In this document: in pieces, positions 11,666 through 22,922 of the stretch
Numbering within the stretch: the stretch's first letter is position 1
How the letters are laid out: each line of letters begins with the position of its first letter
From: Dipteris shenzhenensis
Taxonomy: Eukaryota > Polypodiophyta > Polypodiopsida > Gleicheniales
Strand: one strand, 5' to 3'
Assembly (NCBI GenBank): GCA_047967505.1
Contig: CM106541.1
Length of the DNA: 64,000 nt
The notes under the pieces: model-generated
What the model saw: the letters and a program-made list of their open reading frames with translations, nothing else
Told to the model about the DNA's origin: nothing
Database searches by the model: none
Translations under genes and position numbers: made by a program

Positions 11666-11986
11666 TTATGGTAGTACTAGTGTGCCCTTTCTACTTTGCC
11701 AAAACTTTGTGGAGTCAATAGTTACAAAGCCACTTGCATGGCATTTGATTGTTGCATTAGGGCCTCTTTCTACCTGCACGTCCTTAAACCACTTTACATC
11801 CAAAACATACACAAAGAAGCGTCGAAAGTCAAGCTTAATAATATCTTGGATTATTCCACAATAATCATCCATGGCTCCATTGGCTCCCTCAAAGCTAGCA
11901 ATGACGCTGTAATCTTGTGTGTTTCTCTTATCATCAATCTGTTGTGTTCGAAAATGCTTGCCCTCACACCATATAGCATTGAACAT
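11666..11986 (-). pseudogene. DUF4216 domain of the CACTA element
   Basis: Residues near the start read HFRTQQIDDKRNTQD, then YCGIIQDIIKLDF and FFVYVLDVKWFKD. This is the DUF4216 signature found downstream of tnp2 and DUF4218 in plant CACTA polyproteins. The domain's biochemical role is unknown. The frame is short and separated from the upstream segment by a non-coding gap. Confidence 0.7.
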
Positions 11987-12062
11987 AGTGCACTATACCA
12001 AGAAAAAATCAATTAAATAAGCAATCTAAATTATTGAAAGCTCCTAACTTATGCATAACATT

Positions 12063-12404
12063 CTATATACCGACCTTGCTCATGCATCCCCTAGCATACT
12101 CCCATTCTTCCATTGTGATATGCATCCCCTCGTCTTTCTCTGCTTTCTCCATTTCATCAAGTAGCCAATCCACATGAATATCCTTTGGAAGTGCTCTTAA
12201 ATACTGAGGGTATGGCACACGAGATCCGTGGTGTGTACGAAAGAGGGCCCTTTCTTCTTGTCTTCTTGCTTTTGCATCCTCGTATCTTGTCACGCATCTT
12301 TTCATCACATCACTATTAAGCACACAATAGAGGTTGATACTATTATGCAACTCCATGTCTATTACTTTGTTGCATCCTTTCCCTTGAGGCACAATAGAGG
12401 TCAT
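12063..12404 (-). pseudogene. CACTA linker between DUF4218 and DUF4216
   Basis: A 113-codon frame with a charged helical stretch (YEDAKARRQEERALF) and IHVDWLLDEMEKA. It fills the place normally occupied by the region after DUF4218 in CACTA transposase-associated proteins. No separate domain name is justified. Confidence 0.5.
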
Positions 12405-12431
12405 CCTTAGGTCTTCATCATCTCTCCATAG

Positions 12432-13235
12432 TCATGGGAGAGAGCTATCCACATCAACAAGAAACTCAGAAATATATACAAGTGACTCTTGTACCAACCA
12501 ACCCTCGGCCATGCTACCTTCGGGTCTTGAATTTTGTCTCACGAAGCCCTTCAAGGTCTTCATGAAGCGCTCGAGGAAGAACCATTGTGCATGTATAGTA
12601 CCACATATAGCAATCGCATCCACCAAATGCACTATAAGATGTAGTTGGTGTGAAGATAGTGGGAGAGAGGGAAGGAGTCTTACTTGCGGCTTTCTCACAT
12701 ACACAATGGGGGAATACAGACAAAGGTGGAGGCTAAAAACAGTTTTCCTCTTCTTAGTTGTGAAAGCCAAAAGAAGTCTAGTACAAAGAAATAAAAGAAC
12801 CCTATATGTGGGTCTCAAACGAAACTCAGCTAACTAAGGTGGAATACTAACTGAGCCATGAACTAGAGTAGATAAGGATAGCTATCATCCAGCTATTTTT
12901 CATGGGTGGTGTACCAACCACATCTACAGCTAACAAGTGGGTGACATAAATGCACAATGGTCACCTTGGCATATCATGAGTGGAGCTCAATATCTCAACA
13001 GTTGGCTTGTGAGAATAGAACGTGGAAATGTCTCCTCCACTAAACAAACCACCTCAACTGACATAACTCGAGCATTCTCAAGCGTGGTGGGATCTATTTC
13101 CTTTGAGCTCACATACCTAGAAGATGAAAAAGTACACCATATTAGCAATATGAACACCTTGCATGGAGCATTGATACGCATCATATTTTGTATCATGTAA
13201 AGTACCTCACAAGCTCGCCCATCTTGTAAATACAA
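12432..13235 (-). pseudogene. DUF4218 domain of the CACTA element, split by a solo LTR
   Basis: The 3' part encodes VHLVDAIAICGTIHAQW, then FMKTLKGFVRQNSRPEGSMA, the most conserved stretch of DUF4218. The 5' part, beyond the LTR, encodes DPTTLENARVMS and VEETFPRSI. The two halves meet in frame if the LTR and one GTTGG copy are removed, so the insertion caused the break. DUF4218 accompanies tnp2 in plant CACTA elements; its function is not established. Confidence 0.75.
12649..13000 (-). mobile_element. Solo LTR of the Copia B/C/D family
   Basis: A 352 bp block starts TGTGAAGATAG and ends ATATCTCAACA, collinear with the LTRs of Copia C (23467-23817) and D (33321-33672). It is flanked on both sides by GTTGG (12644-12648 and 13001-13005), a perfect 5 bp target duplication. 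No internal sequence remains, so it arose by LTR-LTR recombination after insertion. It lies inside the DUF4218 coding region. Confidence 0.93.
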
Positions 13236-13379
13236 TCTTTCACGTCCTTCGATGCACTACGTGAAATGCTAGTAGGTAGTATGAACTGAACCCATGAGGA
13301 GGTGGTTGATTAGTTGCTTATAATTATTCACTCACAAATTTGAAAGGAAAAAGATATTATGCACATACTTGGAACATCT

Positions 13380-14950
13380 TATGCCAATCATGAGATTTCA
13401 AGCCATATAATTGCTCTACACCTCTTTTCTTGCTCTTTGTAAAGGCTCCCTTCAAACATCTCATGCATCTAGTGGGAGTACGAATTGTAGTAATAGCACG
13501 CTTCACCATCACTATCTCTAGCTTTGATAACCTTCACAGTGCACGAGGTAAAAAAACACGCCCATTTGGTCTCTCTTGTGGCCAAGCTTCATAAATCCTC
13601 CCTGTGGTACGTAGATCCTCCCTTATGCCTACAAAATCTCGTGTCCCATTCAAATGCTTCCAAATGGTAGATGCCACATTCTTCAAGATATGCATGGGAT
13701 CAAGCAGGTGATTGATCTTGAGGTGGGACCAATATGGTAAATGATAAAAGATGGAGTATCTAAAAAAAATAAAGTGTTAGTAGGCAATCTTTATTTTCAG
13801 CCAATATAGCACACAATAGTTACAAACCCTTACCGGCTCATGCCAAGTGGTGGAGGAGTCGTGGAACCGTCCCAAATTCTCATCCAATCTCCTACGGTGA
13901 GTCATTGTGGGAGGACTTCATTCCAAGGGGCAACATATCTAGCATGATCAGGTGGGAGAAATCAATGGTCATTCTCATGGATGACCTTATTCAATGAATC
14001 TGCCTATGAGGCAACTAGCGAAGGACCACAAACAAGACATGCATGGTAACCCGATGTAGTGAGACCTGAACAATAGATGCAATTAAGAGTTGAAGGTGGG
14101 TTTAAGGTGCCACATCCTTTGCTTATTCATAATTAGAAGTGTAATGCTTACCTGAACACTCGCCATAGCCTGGGAAGTCATGCATCGTCCACATCAAGAC
14201 TGCTTTGTAGTTGAAGTCTCGTGACAAGGGAGGCCTACTCACATCATACACCTCTATACCTCTCCAAAGTATCTCTAGCTCATCAATCAAAGGCTCCAAA
14301 TAAACATTAGGATTTTTGACTTTATGTTTCCCTGGAATTAGAAGGGACAGCATAACATGTCCTTTCTCAATAGCCATAGAGGGTGGAAGATTATAATTCA
14401 CCAATATCACTGGCCATACACTATAAGAGGTGCTTTTGAGACCAAATGGGCTCACACCATCCATACCCAATCCAAGTCTCAAGCTCCTAGGTTCTTCCTT
14501 GAAGCTTGGCCATGTGTCTTCAATATGCTTCCATGCAGGAGAGTCTGTGGGAGTTCTGCACTTGCCATCAGTTGATCGATGGGAGGAATGTCATGACATG
14601 AGCTCTGCAATGGATTTGCACTTGAACATATGTTGGATGTGAGGGATTATGGAAAAATGTCACAGAACCTTACGAGGCATGTCTAAATTTTTGAGATCTA
14701 CTCTATATCTTGCCTCTCCACAAGTAGGGCACTCTCTTGCATCCTTATGTAGTCCACGAAACATTAAAATGCAATCGTTGACACATGCATGGATGCGCTT
14801 GTAATCTAATCCTCCAAGAGAGGTCACATGTTGCCTTGCCATATCTCTTGAGGTCGGTAATTTATTCTCCCTTGGAAGCATTTTACACAATAGCCTGCAC
14901 GTGAAGACAATAAATGAGGAAAAGCATTCGAGTAATTGACCCACTAGCAT
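13380..14950 (-). pseudogene. tnp2-type CACTA transposase core, decayed
   Basis: Reading the minus strand: LPRENKLPTSRDMARQ, YKRIHACVNDCILMFRG and CPTCGEARYRVD (14660-14900), then DSPAWKHIEDTWP and RLGLGMDGVSPFGL (about 14450-14560), WPVILVNYNLPP, LLIPGKHKVKNPNVYL, and WTMHDFPGYGECSG (about 14150). A further segment has NHLLDPMHILKNVAS (about 13680-13725) and GLKSHDWHKMF (about 13380-13415). All match the transposase family tnp2 in order. Frame breaks and stops between segments show loss of function. This enzyme would cut and paste the CACTA element. Confidence 0.85.
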
Positions 14951-14983
14951 AATTCACCATGTTTGCAAAATAGACTTTAAAGC

Positions 14984-15641
14984 TTACTTGAGTAATGCAT
15001 TCAAACTTGCATTGCTCCATCCATAGATGGTTTGCAAGTTTAGTAACTCAAGGGAGGCACGTAGAATAGAGAATGTGCACCCCTCAAACAGTGGAGTCGA
15101 TGCTGTAGTAAAAAGATCATCCTGCTCCATGCTATCATCCCTCCCTTGATGGATATATAAATCCCGCACCATATCATCAAACACCTCCTCCTCCACGGCT
15201 TCATGAGGTAATGGTGGAGGGCTACTATCACCATCACTCCATGCATCTGTAATAGTCCCTCCTGAAGATCCCAACTCATATCATCGACGCTTCGCCTCCT
15301 CACTGCGAGCATAGGCTGCGAGCATAGGGCAACATGTGCGGGTGTGGCACTGCATCCTGTATCAAATTAAAATGGGATCATAACTCAAACATATGAACAC
15401 CCATAGGTATCTCAATCAACCTTAACTCTTTAACACTTACCATGTTTATGGTCGCATCCCATTCTCCATACTTTGAGATGTGATTGAGTGTAATCCTGCG
15501 TGCACGATACATGTTTCCTCGACATCGATCACACATACATTTGATTTTTTGCTCCAACCACATTTCGCAATGGTGGATACGGAGGGATTCATCCTCACTC
15601 GAGCTACTTGTTGAAGATGAAGACATCCTACAAACAAACAA
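14984..15641 (-). pseudogene. N-terminal region of the CACTA transposase, including the transposase-associated domain
   Basis: The frame at 15378-15641 has CMCDRCRG, RARRITLNHISKYGEW, matching the Cys-rich transposase-associated domain that precedes tnp2. The next segment (14984-15274) is acidic (DAWSDGDSSPPP, EEEVFDDMVRDLY), the usual linker. The proposed first coding bases are near 15641; the start codon is not certain. Confidence 0.65.
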
Positions 15642-15664
15642 CCCAAAAAATTTTGCTTTTCTTC

Positions 15665-16414
15665 AAATATTTAATTTTAGACTCTGTGGCGCGTCTAAAA
15701 CCGCATCTATCTGTTCTGTGGTGCGCATCTACAAGTGCGTCTAAAATCACGTCTGTCTGTTCTATGGCGTGCGTCTACAAGCACGTCTAAAACCGTGTCT
15801 ACTCTGTGTATTTAGACACGTGTATAGATGCACTATTAGACGTGCCTATAAACACGATTTTTAAATCTGCTTTAAGTGTGCTCGCTTTGCTTTTCTTCAC
15901 ATTACTTATACTTCGCACGGCTTGCTTGCTTTGCTATTACCAGATCCACAATTTCGACGCTTAAGAGAAACGCACCCACACTTACTTCCAAGCTTACACT
16001 TAAGAGGAAGGCACCCACACTTACTTCCAAGCTTAAAGGAGAAGAGGGTGAACAAGGAAGAGAAGCAACTTTGAAAAAGGAAAAGAAGCTTCCATACCTC
16101 TATCCAAGGTGAGTCTTTTTACAGTTGATCTTTTTTGGAAGTTTGCTCTCTTTGGATTTGTCCTTTCTCGTATCCAAGAAACGCATGATTTTGGTATCAG
16201 TGTTACGTTTTTGTGTCAGGCATATGTCCTTTTCTACTTTTTAGAAAAGTCCGTCTATCGGAGAACATCTATAGGCACATCTCAGAGCGCGTCTAAAACC
16301 GCATCTACAGGCGCGTCTAGCCTGTTTGCAGACACAGACAGCCGCGTCTATAGATGCATTGTTATACGTGAAAATAGACGCGCTTCTCAGACGCATCTAT
16401 AGACGCACTCTGAT
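15665..16414. repeat. CACTA subterminal repeats, 5' side, in two blocks
   Basis: Blocks at 15665-15860 and 16255-16414 hold many GCGTCTA, GCGCGTCTA and CATCTA words in both orientations. Between them lies a 33-35 bp direct duplication (CACCCACACTTACTTCC at about 15975 and 16010) and a low-complexity purine stretch. This is the promoter-side end of the element. Confidence 0.65.
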
Positions 16415-16464
16415 AGTAATCTTTTCTTTACTTCCTCTTTCTTCTCAGCTCATCATCACCCCGC

Positions 16465-17045
16465 CATCCACAAAATCTCTTGGATTAAAAATGGCACTAG
16501 TGCTAATATCATTTGTGCTTTGAACATAACTAGATTAGCAGCAGTGCCATTCTAAACATCCCTTTAGCTAATTCAACCTTCTGGCTCCATCGACCAACTC
16601 TCATGGATTAAGAATGGCACAGGTGCCATACTATATTAGAATGGCACTTGTGCCAATCTCTTTTGTGATAGTCATCACAAAGAGAAATATCCATGTTAAC
16701 TAGATTGGCAGTAGTGCCATTCCAAACATCCCTTTACCTACTTCAATGTTCAAGCTACGAGGGACCATCCAGAAACTATCATGGATTAAGAATGGCACAA
16801 GTGCCAATCTCTTTTGTGACAGTCATCACAAATTGAAATATCCATTCATGAAGGGGCAAATTGATGTGTGTGTGTGTGTGTGCCTATGGAATTGGAGTCC
16901 TATGCAAGAAGTGTGTGAGTGTAGGTGTGCTAGAAGGTTCCATTTAGGTGTGTGAGGTTGGTGTGATGAGTGAGCGATCATAAGAGGTGATTGATTGAGA
17001 TACTCAGGGAGATGATTGTGGATCTAAGATCTACCTACATGGAGG
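16465..17045 (+). repeat. Fragment of the ~180-190 bp palindromic repeat family
   Basis: Collinear with 38510-39110: repeated ATGGCAC(N)GTGCCA boxes, CATCCCTTTA, TCATGGATTAAGAATGGC, a (TG)n run at about 16867-16881, then the unique tail ending GGCAATTGCCTATAT. It is cut abruptly where Gypsy K begins. Confidence 0.8.
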
Positions 17046-18440
17046 CAATTGCCTATATTAGATGAGCACCTGGAGCACTTGCAAAAATGTTTCCAATGCT
17101 ACAGGGAAGTCTCCTTCAGTTTGAATCCAATGAAATCAGCCTTTGCAGTTCGTAGTGGTCGAATCTTGGGGCATGTAATCTCTACGAAGGCATTGCAGTG
17201 GATCCAGATAAAGTGGCAGTAATTATGCAACCCCCAATACCAACAACGCCTAAGGAATGCTTGTGGTTCTTGGGCCAAATTTGATGGCATGGCAGGCATC
17301 TGCAGCTCCAAGCTCACATGGCAATTCCCCTGAATGCATTGGCACATGTGGAATCGAAGGCATTTGTGTGGACCATAGAGTGCAACCAAGCATACCGGCA
17401 GTTGAAGATTGAGCTTTCCAAAGCACCGGTGCTGTTGTCTTCAGATTGGGAGAAGATTTTGCATGTGTTTGTGGATGCCTTGGATCGATGAGCCATTGGA
17501 GCATCTTGATGCAGGAAGATGCAAATAAGTGGTATCTGCCAGTCTACTATGCGAGCCGATGACTTTCAACGGCCGAAAAGAATTATTCCGTCATGGAGCG
17601 GGAAGGATTGGGCATGATCTATTCTATTAAGAAATTTTGGCATTATCTATTGGGCTGACCATTTGTCTTTCATGTCGATCATTCCACACTATTATATTTG
17701 GTAAAGCAGCAAAGTCTTATGGGCTGATTGGCATGATGGGTGTTGCTCTTGCAGGAATACGATTTTGATGTCATTCATCGTCCGGGCTTGCAGCATGCGA
17801 TTGCAGATTATCTTTCTCAACTAGAGTCTGGGGAGCTGCCAAGGGGAGTAGAGGACAAATTTCTTGATGCAGAGCTAGTAGCAATTTTTCAAGTGGATCC
17901 AATCACAGTAGAGGCCAAAGTCATCCTGGAAGGCCCATGGTTGTGGTATGATGAGATGCTCTCATTCCTATCTACTGGCATCATGCCCAAACACATGAAT
18001 CGGGATTAGAGGAAATGTTTGGCATTGCAGAGTCATTCCTTTGAAGTAGTCCTAGGACAGTTGTATCGATGACATCTGACGGAAGTGCTGTTGCAGTGTG
18101 TTCCACCTCATGAGCAACAAGCAATATTAATGGAAGCCCATTGTGGGGTTTTGGGTGGCCATTTTGCAGGTGAAGTCAGCGCAAAGAAAGTTTTACAAGC
18201 AGGATTATGGTGGCTGACCGTACAGAAGGATGCTCGATGGTTTGCAAAATGTTGCGACCTTTGCCAGCAGTTGGGACAGCCCACGGATCAAGACCACATG
18301 CCCCTTAATCCCATTTTGCCTTTGTAACCATTTTAGAAATGAGGCCTGGATTTTATGGGTCCATTCAAGCCTGCAGCTGCCCGCACCCGAAATTGCTACA
18401 CTTTGGTAGCCACTGACTATTGCATCAAATGGGTGGAAGC
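17046..18440 (+). pseudogene. Gypsy K: RT tail, RNase H and integrase N-terminus
   Basis: Starts inside reverse transcriptase (EHLEHLQKCFQ, LNPMKSAFAV, GRILGHVI), then the RNase H region (KAPVLLSSDWEK, VFVDALDR, YYASR, FHVDHSTLLYLV) and LLLQEYDFDVIHRPG. The integrase zinc-binding motif follows: HCGVLGGHFAG then CCDLCQQ. VATDYCIKWVEA, with the first catalytic Asp, is cut by Copia C at 18440. At least four in-frame stops are TGA where CGA (Arg) is expected (17725-17727, 17734-17736, 18070-18072 and others). The RT-RNase H-integrase order identifies Ty3/Gypsy. Confidence 0.88.
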
Positions 18441-18751
18441 TGTGAAGATAGTGGGAGAGAGGGAAGGAGTCTCACTTGCGGCTTTCTCATGTACACAATG
18501 GGGGAATACACACAAAGGTGGAGGCTGAAAACAATTTTTCTCTTCTTAGTTGTGAAAGCCACAAGATCTCTAGTACAAAGAAATAGAAGAACCCTATATG
18601 TGGGTCTCAAACCAAACTCAGCTAACTAGGGTGGCATACTAACTGAGCCACAAACTAGAGTACATAAGGATAGCTGTCATCTAGCTATTAATCATGGGCG
18701 GTGTACCAACCGCATCTGCAGCTAACAAGTCGTCGGTGACATAAATGCACA
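18441..18751 (-). repeat. 3' LTR of Copia C, with a deletion at its U3 edge
   Basis: About 311 bp against 351-352 bp for family members. The missing segment is the U3 start (TGTTGAGATATC to before TGTGCATTTATG), so the polypurine tract abuts an internal TGTG. A short TGT direct repeat at the deletion ends may explain it. Confidence 0.85.
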
Positions 18752-18766
18752 CTCCCCCTTGAGCTC
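18752..18766 (-). other. Polypurine tract of Copia C
   Basis: On the minus strand GAGCTCAAGGGGGAG, directly before the 3' LTR; the same place in Copia D reads GAGCTCGAGGGGGAG. Confidence 0.8.
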
Positions 18767-20552
18767 AATCCCAATTCCTGCACACCAAGCAGATCTCTGA
18801 ACTTGCGCAGCTTCTCTGTGCCCAATGCCTTCGTGAATATGTCAGCTACCTGATCCTCTGTGCTGACATAAACTAGATCAATAAGACCTAGTAAAACCTT
18901 CTCCCGCACATAGTGATATTGCACCTCAATGTGCTTTGTTCTAGCATGATAGACTGGGTTATTTGCCAAGTGTATACTGCTCACATTGTCACAATAAATG
19001 ACAACTGGCCCATCTGTAGACTGATGCATATCATAGAGTAGCTTATGCAACCAAGCTACCTCACATGCAGCCATTGCTGCACCCCTGTACTCAACATCTA
19101 TGCTCAACAAGGCAACTGAAGGCTATTTCTTGCTGCTCCAAGTGACTGCAGCACTCCCAAAAGAGAACATATATCCATTGGTAGATCGTCTATCAGAAAT
19201 ACTACCAGCCCAATCAGCATGAGTGTATCCATGCAACTATATCTGAACCCCAGCCTCATAAAGTAGTCCATATTGCAATGTGGACTTCACACACATGAGT
19301 ATGCATCTAGCCGCATACAAATGCAGTTTCCTTGGAGCCTGCATAAACTGACTTACCAATCCAACAGCATAGCTCAAATCTAGCCTAGTAATAGTCATAT
19401 AAATCAAACTTTCTACTATGCATCTGTACAAAATAGGGTCTTCCAGAAGCTCACCTGCATCTGCGCTCAGCTTCACATTCTGTTCCGAAGGAACTGAAAT
19501 AGGCTTACAGCCTGTCATCCCATATTTCGATAACATGTCCAATCCATACTGCCTCTACAAGAGCCGTATCCCACTTGGTGATCTAATCACCTCAATGCCC
19601 AAGAAATAATGTAGCTCTCCCAAATCCTTCATCTCAAACTTCTACTTCAATAGCATTTTCACATGAAGGTTATCTTCATTGCTATCACCTGTGATGATCA
19701 AATCATCAACATAAATGACAAGCAACATAATACCTTTCTCTGTTTTTCTCACATAAAGTGAGAAATCTGCCTTGGAAATCTGAAAGCCAATAGTGACAAG
19801 ATACTGTCCTATCTTGTCAGACCATACTCTAGGTGCTTGCTTCAAGCCATACAAGGCTTTCTTCAACCTGCAAACAAACTCAGGATGAACAACATGAACA
19901 TAACCCAGTGGCTGCTCCATAAAGACCTCTTCTTGCAAATCACCATGCAAGAAGGCATTCTTTACATCCATTTGATGTAAAGACCATCCCTTTGATGCAG
20001 CCATAGCAATGACTGCTCTTACGGTTGCCATCCTTGTAACCCGACTGAATGTTTCTTCATAATCAATGCCATATGTCTGTGCATACCCCTTGACAACTAA
20101 TCTTGCCTTGTATGTGCTCACATAACCATCTGCATTGTGCTTCACCTTATAAATTACCCACTTGCAGCCAATTGCATTCTTGTCTTTAGGCAAAGGCACC
20201 AATTCCCATGTAGCATTTGCTTCCAAGGCATCCATTTCATTATCCATGGCTTTCTCCCATTTTTCTTTTCCCATGGCTTGCTCAAAAGAAGTGGGTTCTG
20301 GTTCTTGTATCACTTGACCATATAGGCATAGTGAATGGCTGTAAATCCATCATATTTCAGCCTATCCACAAGATACCTAGCTCTGGTAGACCTGTGCAAA
20401 GTAGGCTCACTTCCAGGTGCTATCAAAACATCCCTGGTCTTCCTTACTCTAGGTGTAACAATAGAAGGAATACCCAACTCATCATCAATGCTCTGTTCTG
20501 AGCCACTGGATTCACCATCCACATAAGAGTGACCTGCATTCACATCAAACAT
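18767..20552 (-). pseudogene. Copia C reverse transcriptase and RNase H
   Basis: RT motifs in order: PTSFEQAMGKEKW, ARLVVKGYAQTYG, LHQMDVKNAFLHGDLQ, KKALYGLKQAPR and VIYVDDLIITG with the catalytic YVDD (about 19690-19720). A TAG follows LLK. The connection region has GCKPISVPSEQN and SAVG-type segments (19237-19542). RNase H keeps AAMAACEVAWLHKLL, YCDNVSSIHLANN and VADIFTKALG (18760-19110), but the early TDADWAG stretch lies across frame breaks. Several stops and frameshifts separate the pieces, so the enzyme is not made intact. Confidence 0.88.
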
Positions 20553-20870
20553 GGGCTGATCTACCTTCTCTTTTCCTTTTTGTGATACCTACATACCATT
20601 ATCTGCATTGCTTTGAGGAGATTCTCCTGATCTCAATCTACCTGTCCATGGCAAAGTATGTGAACCACTACTAGAGGACACTGCAGGTCCACTAATATTT
20701 TGTGATTGCTACTGTGAATTCTATGCAGCATTACCATTTTGTGCATCTACATCATCAATCACATTTACTGGTTTATACCAACTGCTCATCTCATCAAAAA
20801 CAACATCTCTGGTCACTGTAAACTTACGAGTAGAAGGGTTATAGCATATATACCCTTTTTGCTAGAGAGA

Positions 20871-21540
20871 TTAACCAATACAGATGCACTTCTCAGCTTT
20901 TGGATCCAACTTGGACCTCAACTCATCTGGCACATGAACATAGGCAATGCAACCAAAAATTTTCAAATGAGAAATATCTGGTTTCCTACGAGTATACATC
21001 TCCTCTAGCGTCATGCCATGTATTGCTGCAGTGGGAGTCCTGTTCATTATGTAAACTGCTGTAGCAATTGCTTCAGCCCAATAATAATCTGGTAGGTCTT
21101 TTTCATTTAGCATGGCCCGAGATACCTCTTCAATATGCCTATTTTTCCTTTCAGCAAGTCCATTTTGTTGTGGGGTATGACTGCATGAATATTGCTGCTT
21201 TATGCCATGCTCCTGCAGGAACCTTGCAAACTCATTTGAGAGGTACTCTCCCCCTCCATTTGACCTTAGGCATTTTATTTGCAGACCTGTTTCTTTTTCA
21301 ACCATAGCTTTAAAAGATTTGAAATGCCCAAACACTTCACTTTTCTTTTTCATAAAATGCACACAAACTTTTTTTGCTGTAGTCATCAATAAAAGTGACA
21401 AAATAATGATAGCCTCCAATAGATGCAGCTTTAGTAGTCCACACATTAGAGTGGATTAATTCCAATGGCTTCTTACTCTCTTGAACATTTCTAGGAAATG
21501 GCTTCTTGAACACCGGTCCCATGTGCAAACATTGCTGCAC
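20871..21540 (-). pseudogene. Copia C integrase lacking its zinc domain
   Basis: The catalytic core has YHYFVTFIDDYSKK (first Asp), RSNGGGEYLSN where Copia D has RSDGGGEY (second catalytic Asp changed to Asn at 21258-21260), and QQNGLAERKNR with the Glu. It ends IFGCIAYVHVPD and KCICIG then a stop. The HHCC zinc region present in Copia B and D is deleted: HGTGV joins directly to KPFPRNVQESKKP near 21505. Both changes would abolish integration. Confidence 0.88.
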
Positions 21541-22059
21541 TCAATTCAGGCATGTCCGCATCCAACGTAAACATCCTGCCCTTCTTCTCTCCTTTTGCTA
21601 TCAAGCGACCATTATTTTTCATATGCTCAACAAAGCATCCATGAGTATTAAATCTGACGTGCAAGCCCTGCTCAACCATTTGACCAACAGAAACTAGGTT
21701 CTTGGTGATATTCAGGACATGAAATACATCAGACAGGTATTTCTTTTTCCCATCTTGCATAGACAAGGAATTTTACCAATCTGCACAATAGGATGTGTAG
21801 TATCATCACCAGTCTCCACAAATCCTAGTCTTTCCATTTTCCTTGCATCCTGCATCCATTCTGCATGACCTGTCATGTGGTTTGATGCACTGAGTCAACA
21901 TACCACACATCATTGCTTTCTTCTGCACTTGCCACAGAATTGGTCATGTGCTGCACCATAAATAAATGCTCATATCTATCATCACCCTGTCTACTAGAGG
22001 ATGCATAATTGCCTTGCTGCAATTTCCCATTCATAATGTCATTTTGCTTTTTGTAGCAG
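21541..22059 (-). pseudogene. Copia C protease region with a frameshift at the active site
   Basis: The frame reaches NDVWYVDS and then shifts: one G is missing compared with the same stretch of Copia D (30006-30014, where DSG is intact). The downstream part MSMQDGKKKYLSDV to HGTGV continues in another frame. The retroviral-type aspartic protease needs the DSG triad, so it is inactive here. Confidence 0.8.
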
Positions 22060-22922
22060 TCTTTAGCCATATGACCCATTTTACCACAATAGTAGCATTC
22101 AACATTGATGTTTGCATTTTGGCCTCTCTGCCATCCACCACGACCTCTTTGGCTCCCCTTGCCTCTAGAGTTACCACGTCCTCCTCCATAGGACTAGTTT
22201 TCTTGAGTTTGCTACATATTCTAATTTCTACCATGGCCTCTAGATCGGCCTCCTCTACCTCGGCCTCTAGCTCTTCTAGCATTTTAGTAGAAGATAGTTT
22301 CTTTTGAAGTTCCTCCTGAAGAAGATGCACCACCATTTCTATGCTCTTCAGAAATTAGAAGAGCAAACAACTCCTCAAAATCAAGACATTTTTCATGGAC
22401 GGCAATGAATGTTCGGAACTGTGCATAATCCTTTCCTAGACCATTCAAGGTCATAGAAACTAGATCATCATCTTCCACTGGTGACCCAATGGAAGTAAGT
22501 GCATCTGCAATTTTCTTCACCTTCATGTGGTAGTCATTGACGCTCATATTTTCTCTCTGCACATTGTGCAACTCCTGCTTGAGCTGCATTTTCCTGGCTT
22601 GTGTATTTGTGCTGTACATTTTTTCCAAAGTATCCCATGCCTCCTTTGGCATACTTGCATCCTGAATATGCACAATCATTGAATCCAAGATATTGATAGA
22701 CAGCCAGTACATAACTTTTTTGGCTCTCTCATGCCATCCTTTAAATGCCTGCATTTCGTGTTGATTGGGAACATTAGGAAGAACTGGCTCTTCTTCATTT
22801 CTTGTAATGAATTCCCAATAGCCTTTTCCCATAAGGAAATTCGTCATTTTGAACTTCCATGCCTGCAAATTGTTCTTGTCAAGCTTTTCAATGACAATCT
22901 GTGAAAGAGAATCAGACGCCAT
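22060..22922 (-). pseudogene. Copia C gag
   Basis: Begins ATGGCGTCTG at 22922 and is open for about 210 codons: SQIVIEKLDKNNLQAWKF, MGKGYWEFI, KEAWDTLEKMYST, NDYHMKVKKIADAL, then a TAG after KETIFY. The Arg/Gly-rich stretch (RGRGRGGRSRGHGRN) and a CCHC knuckle (CYYCGKMGHMAKDC, about 22070-22110) follow. This is the UBN2/Copia gag type. Two more stops lie in the RG region. Here the CAG codons that are TAG in Copia D (LKQELHNVQREN) are intact. Confidence 0.88.

Larger units (their letters stand above)
10300..16415 (-). mobile_element. CACTA (En/Spm) transposon, decayed, carrying a solo LTR
   Basis: A tnp2-type transposase region on the minus strand is framed by subterminal repeats made of GCGTCTA, GCATCTA and GTGTCTA words in both orientations (10308-10592, 15665-15860, 16255-16414). 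That arrangement is typical of CACTA elements, where such repeats bind the element's accessory protein. The terminal CACTA bases themselves are not clear: the left end reads CAACTATAGACG and the right end, reversed, TTACTATCAGAGTGCG. No 3 bp target duplication could be settled. The boundaries are therefore approximate. Confidence 0.75.

Noticed and set aside
12511-12837. Plus-strand frame over the solo LTR and the CACTA exon
   Set aside because: Crosses an LTR border and lies antisense to DUF4218; similar shadow frames appear at every LTR copy of this family (18420, 28265, 33484).
16867-16881. (TG)n run as an independent microsatellite feature
   Set aside because: It is part of the dispersed repeat tail also found at 35866-35883 and 38915-38931.
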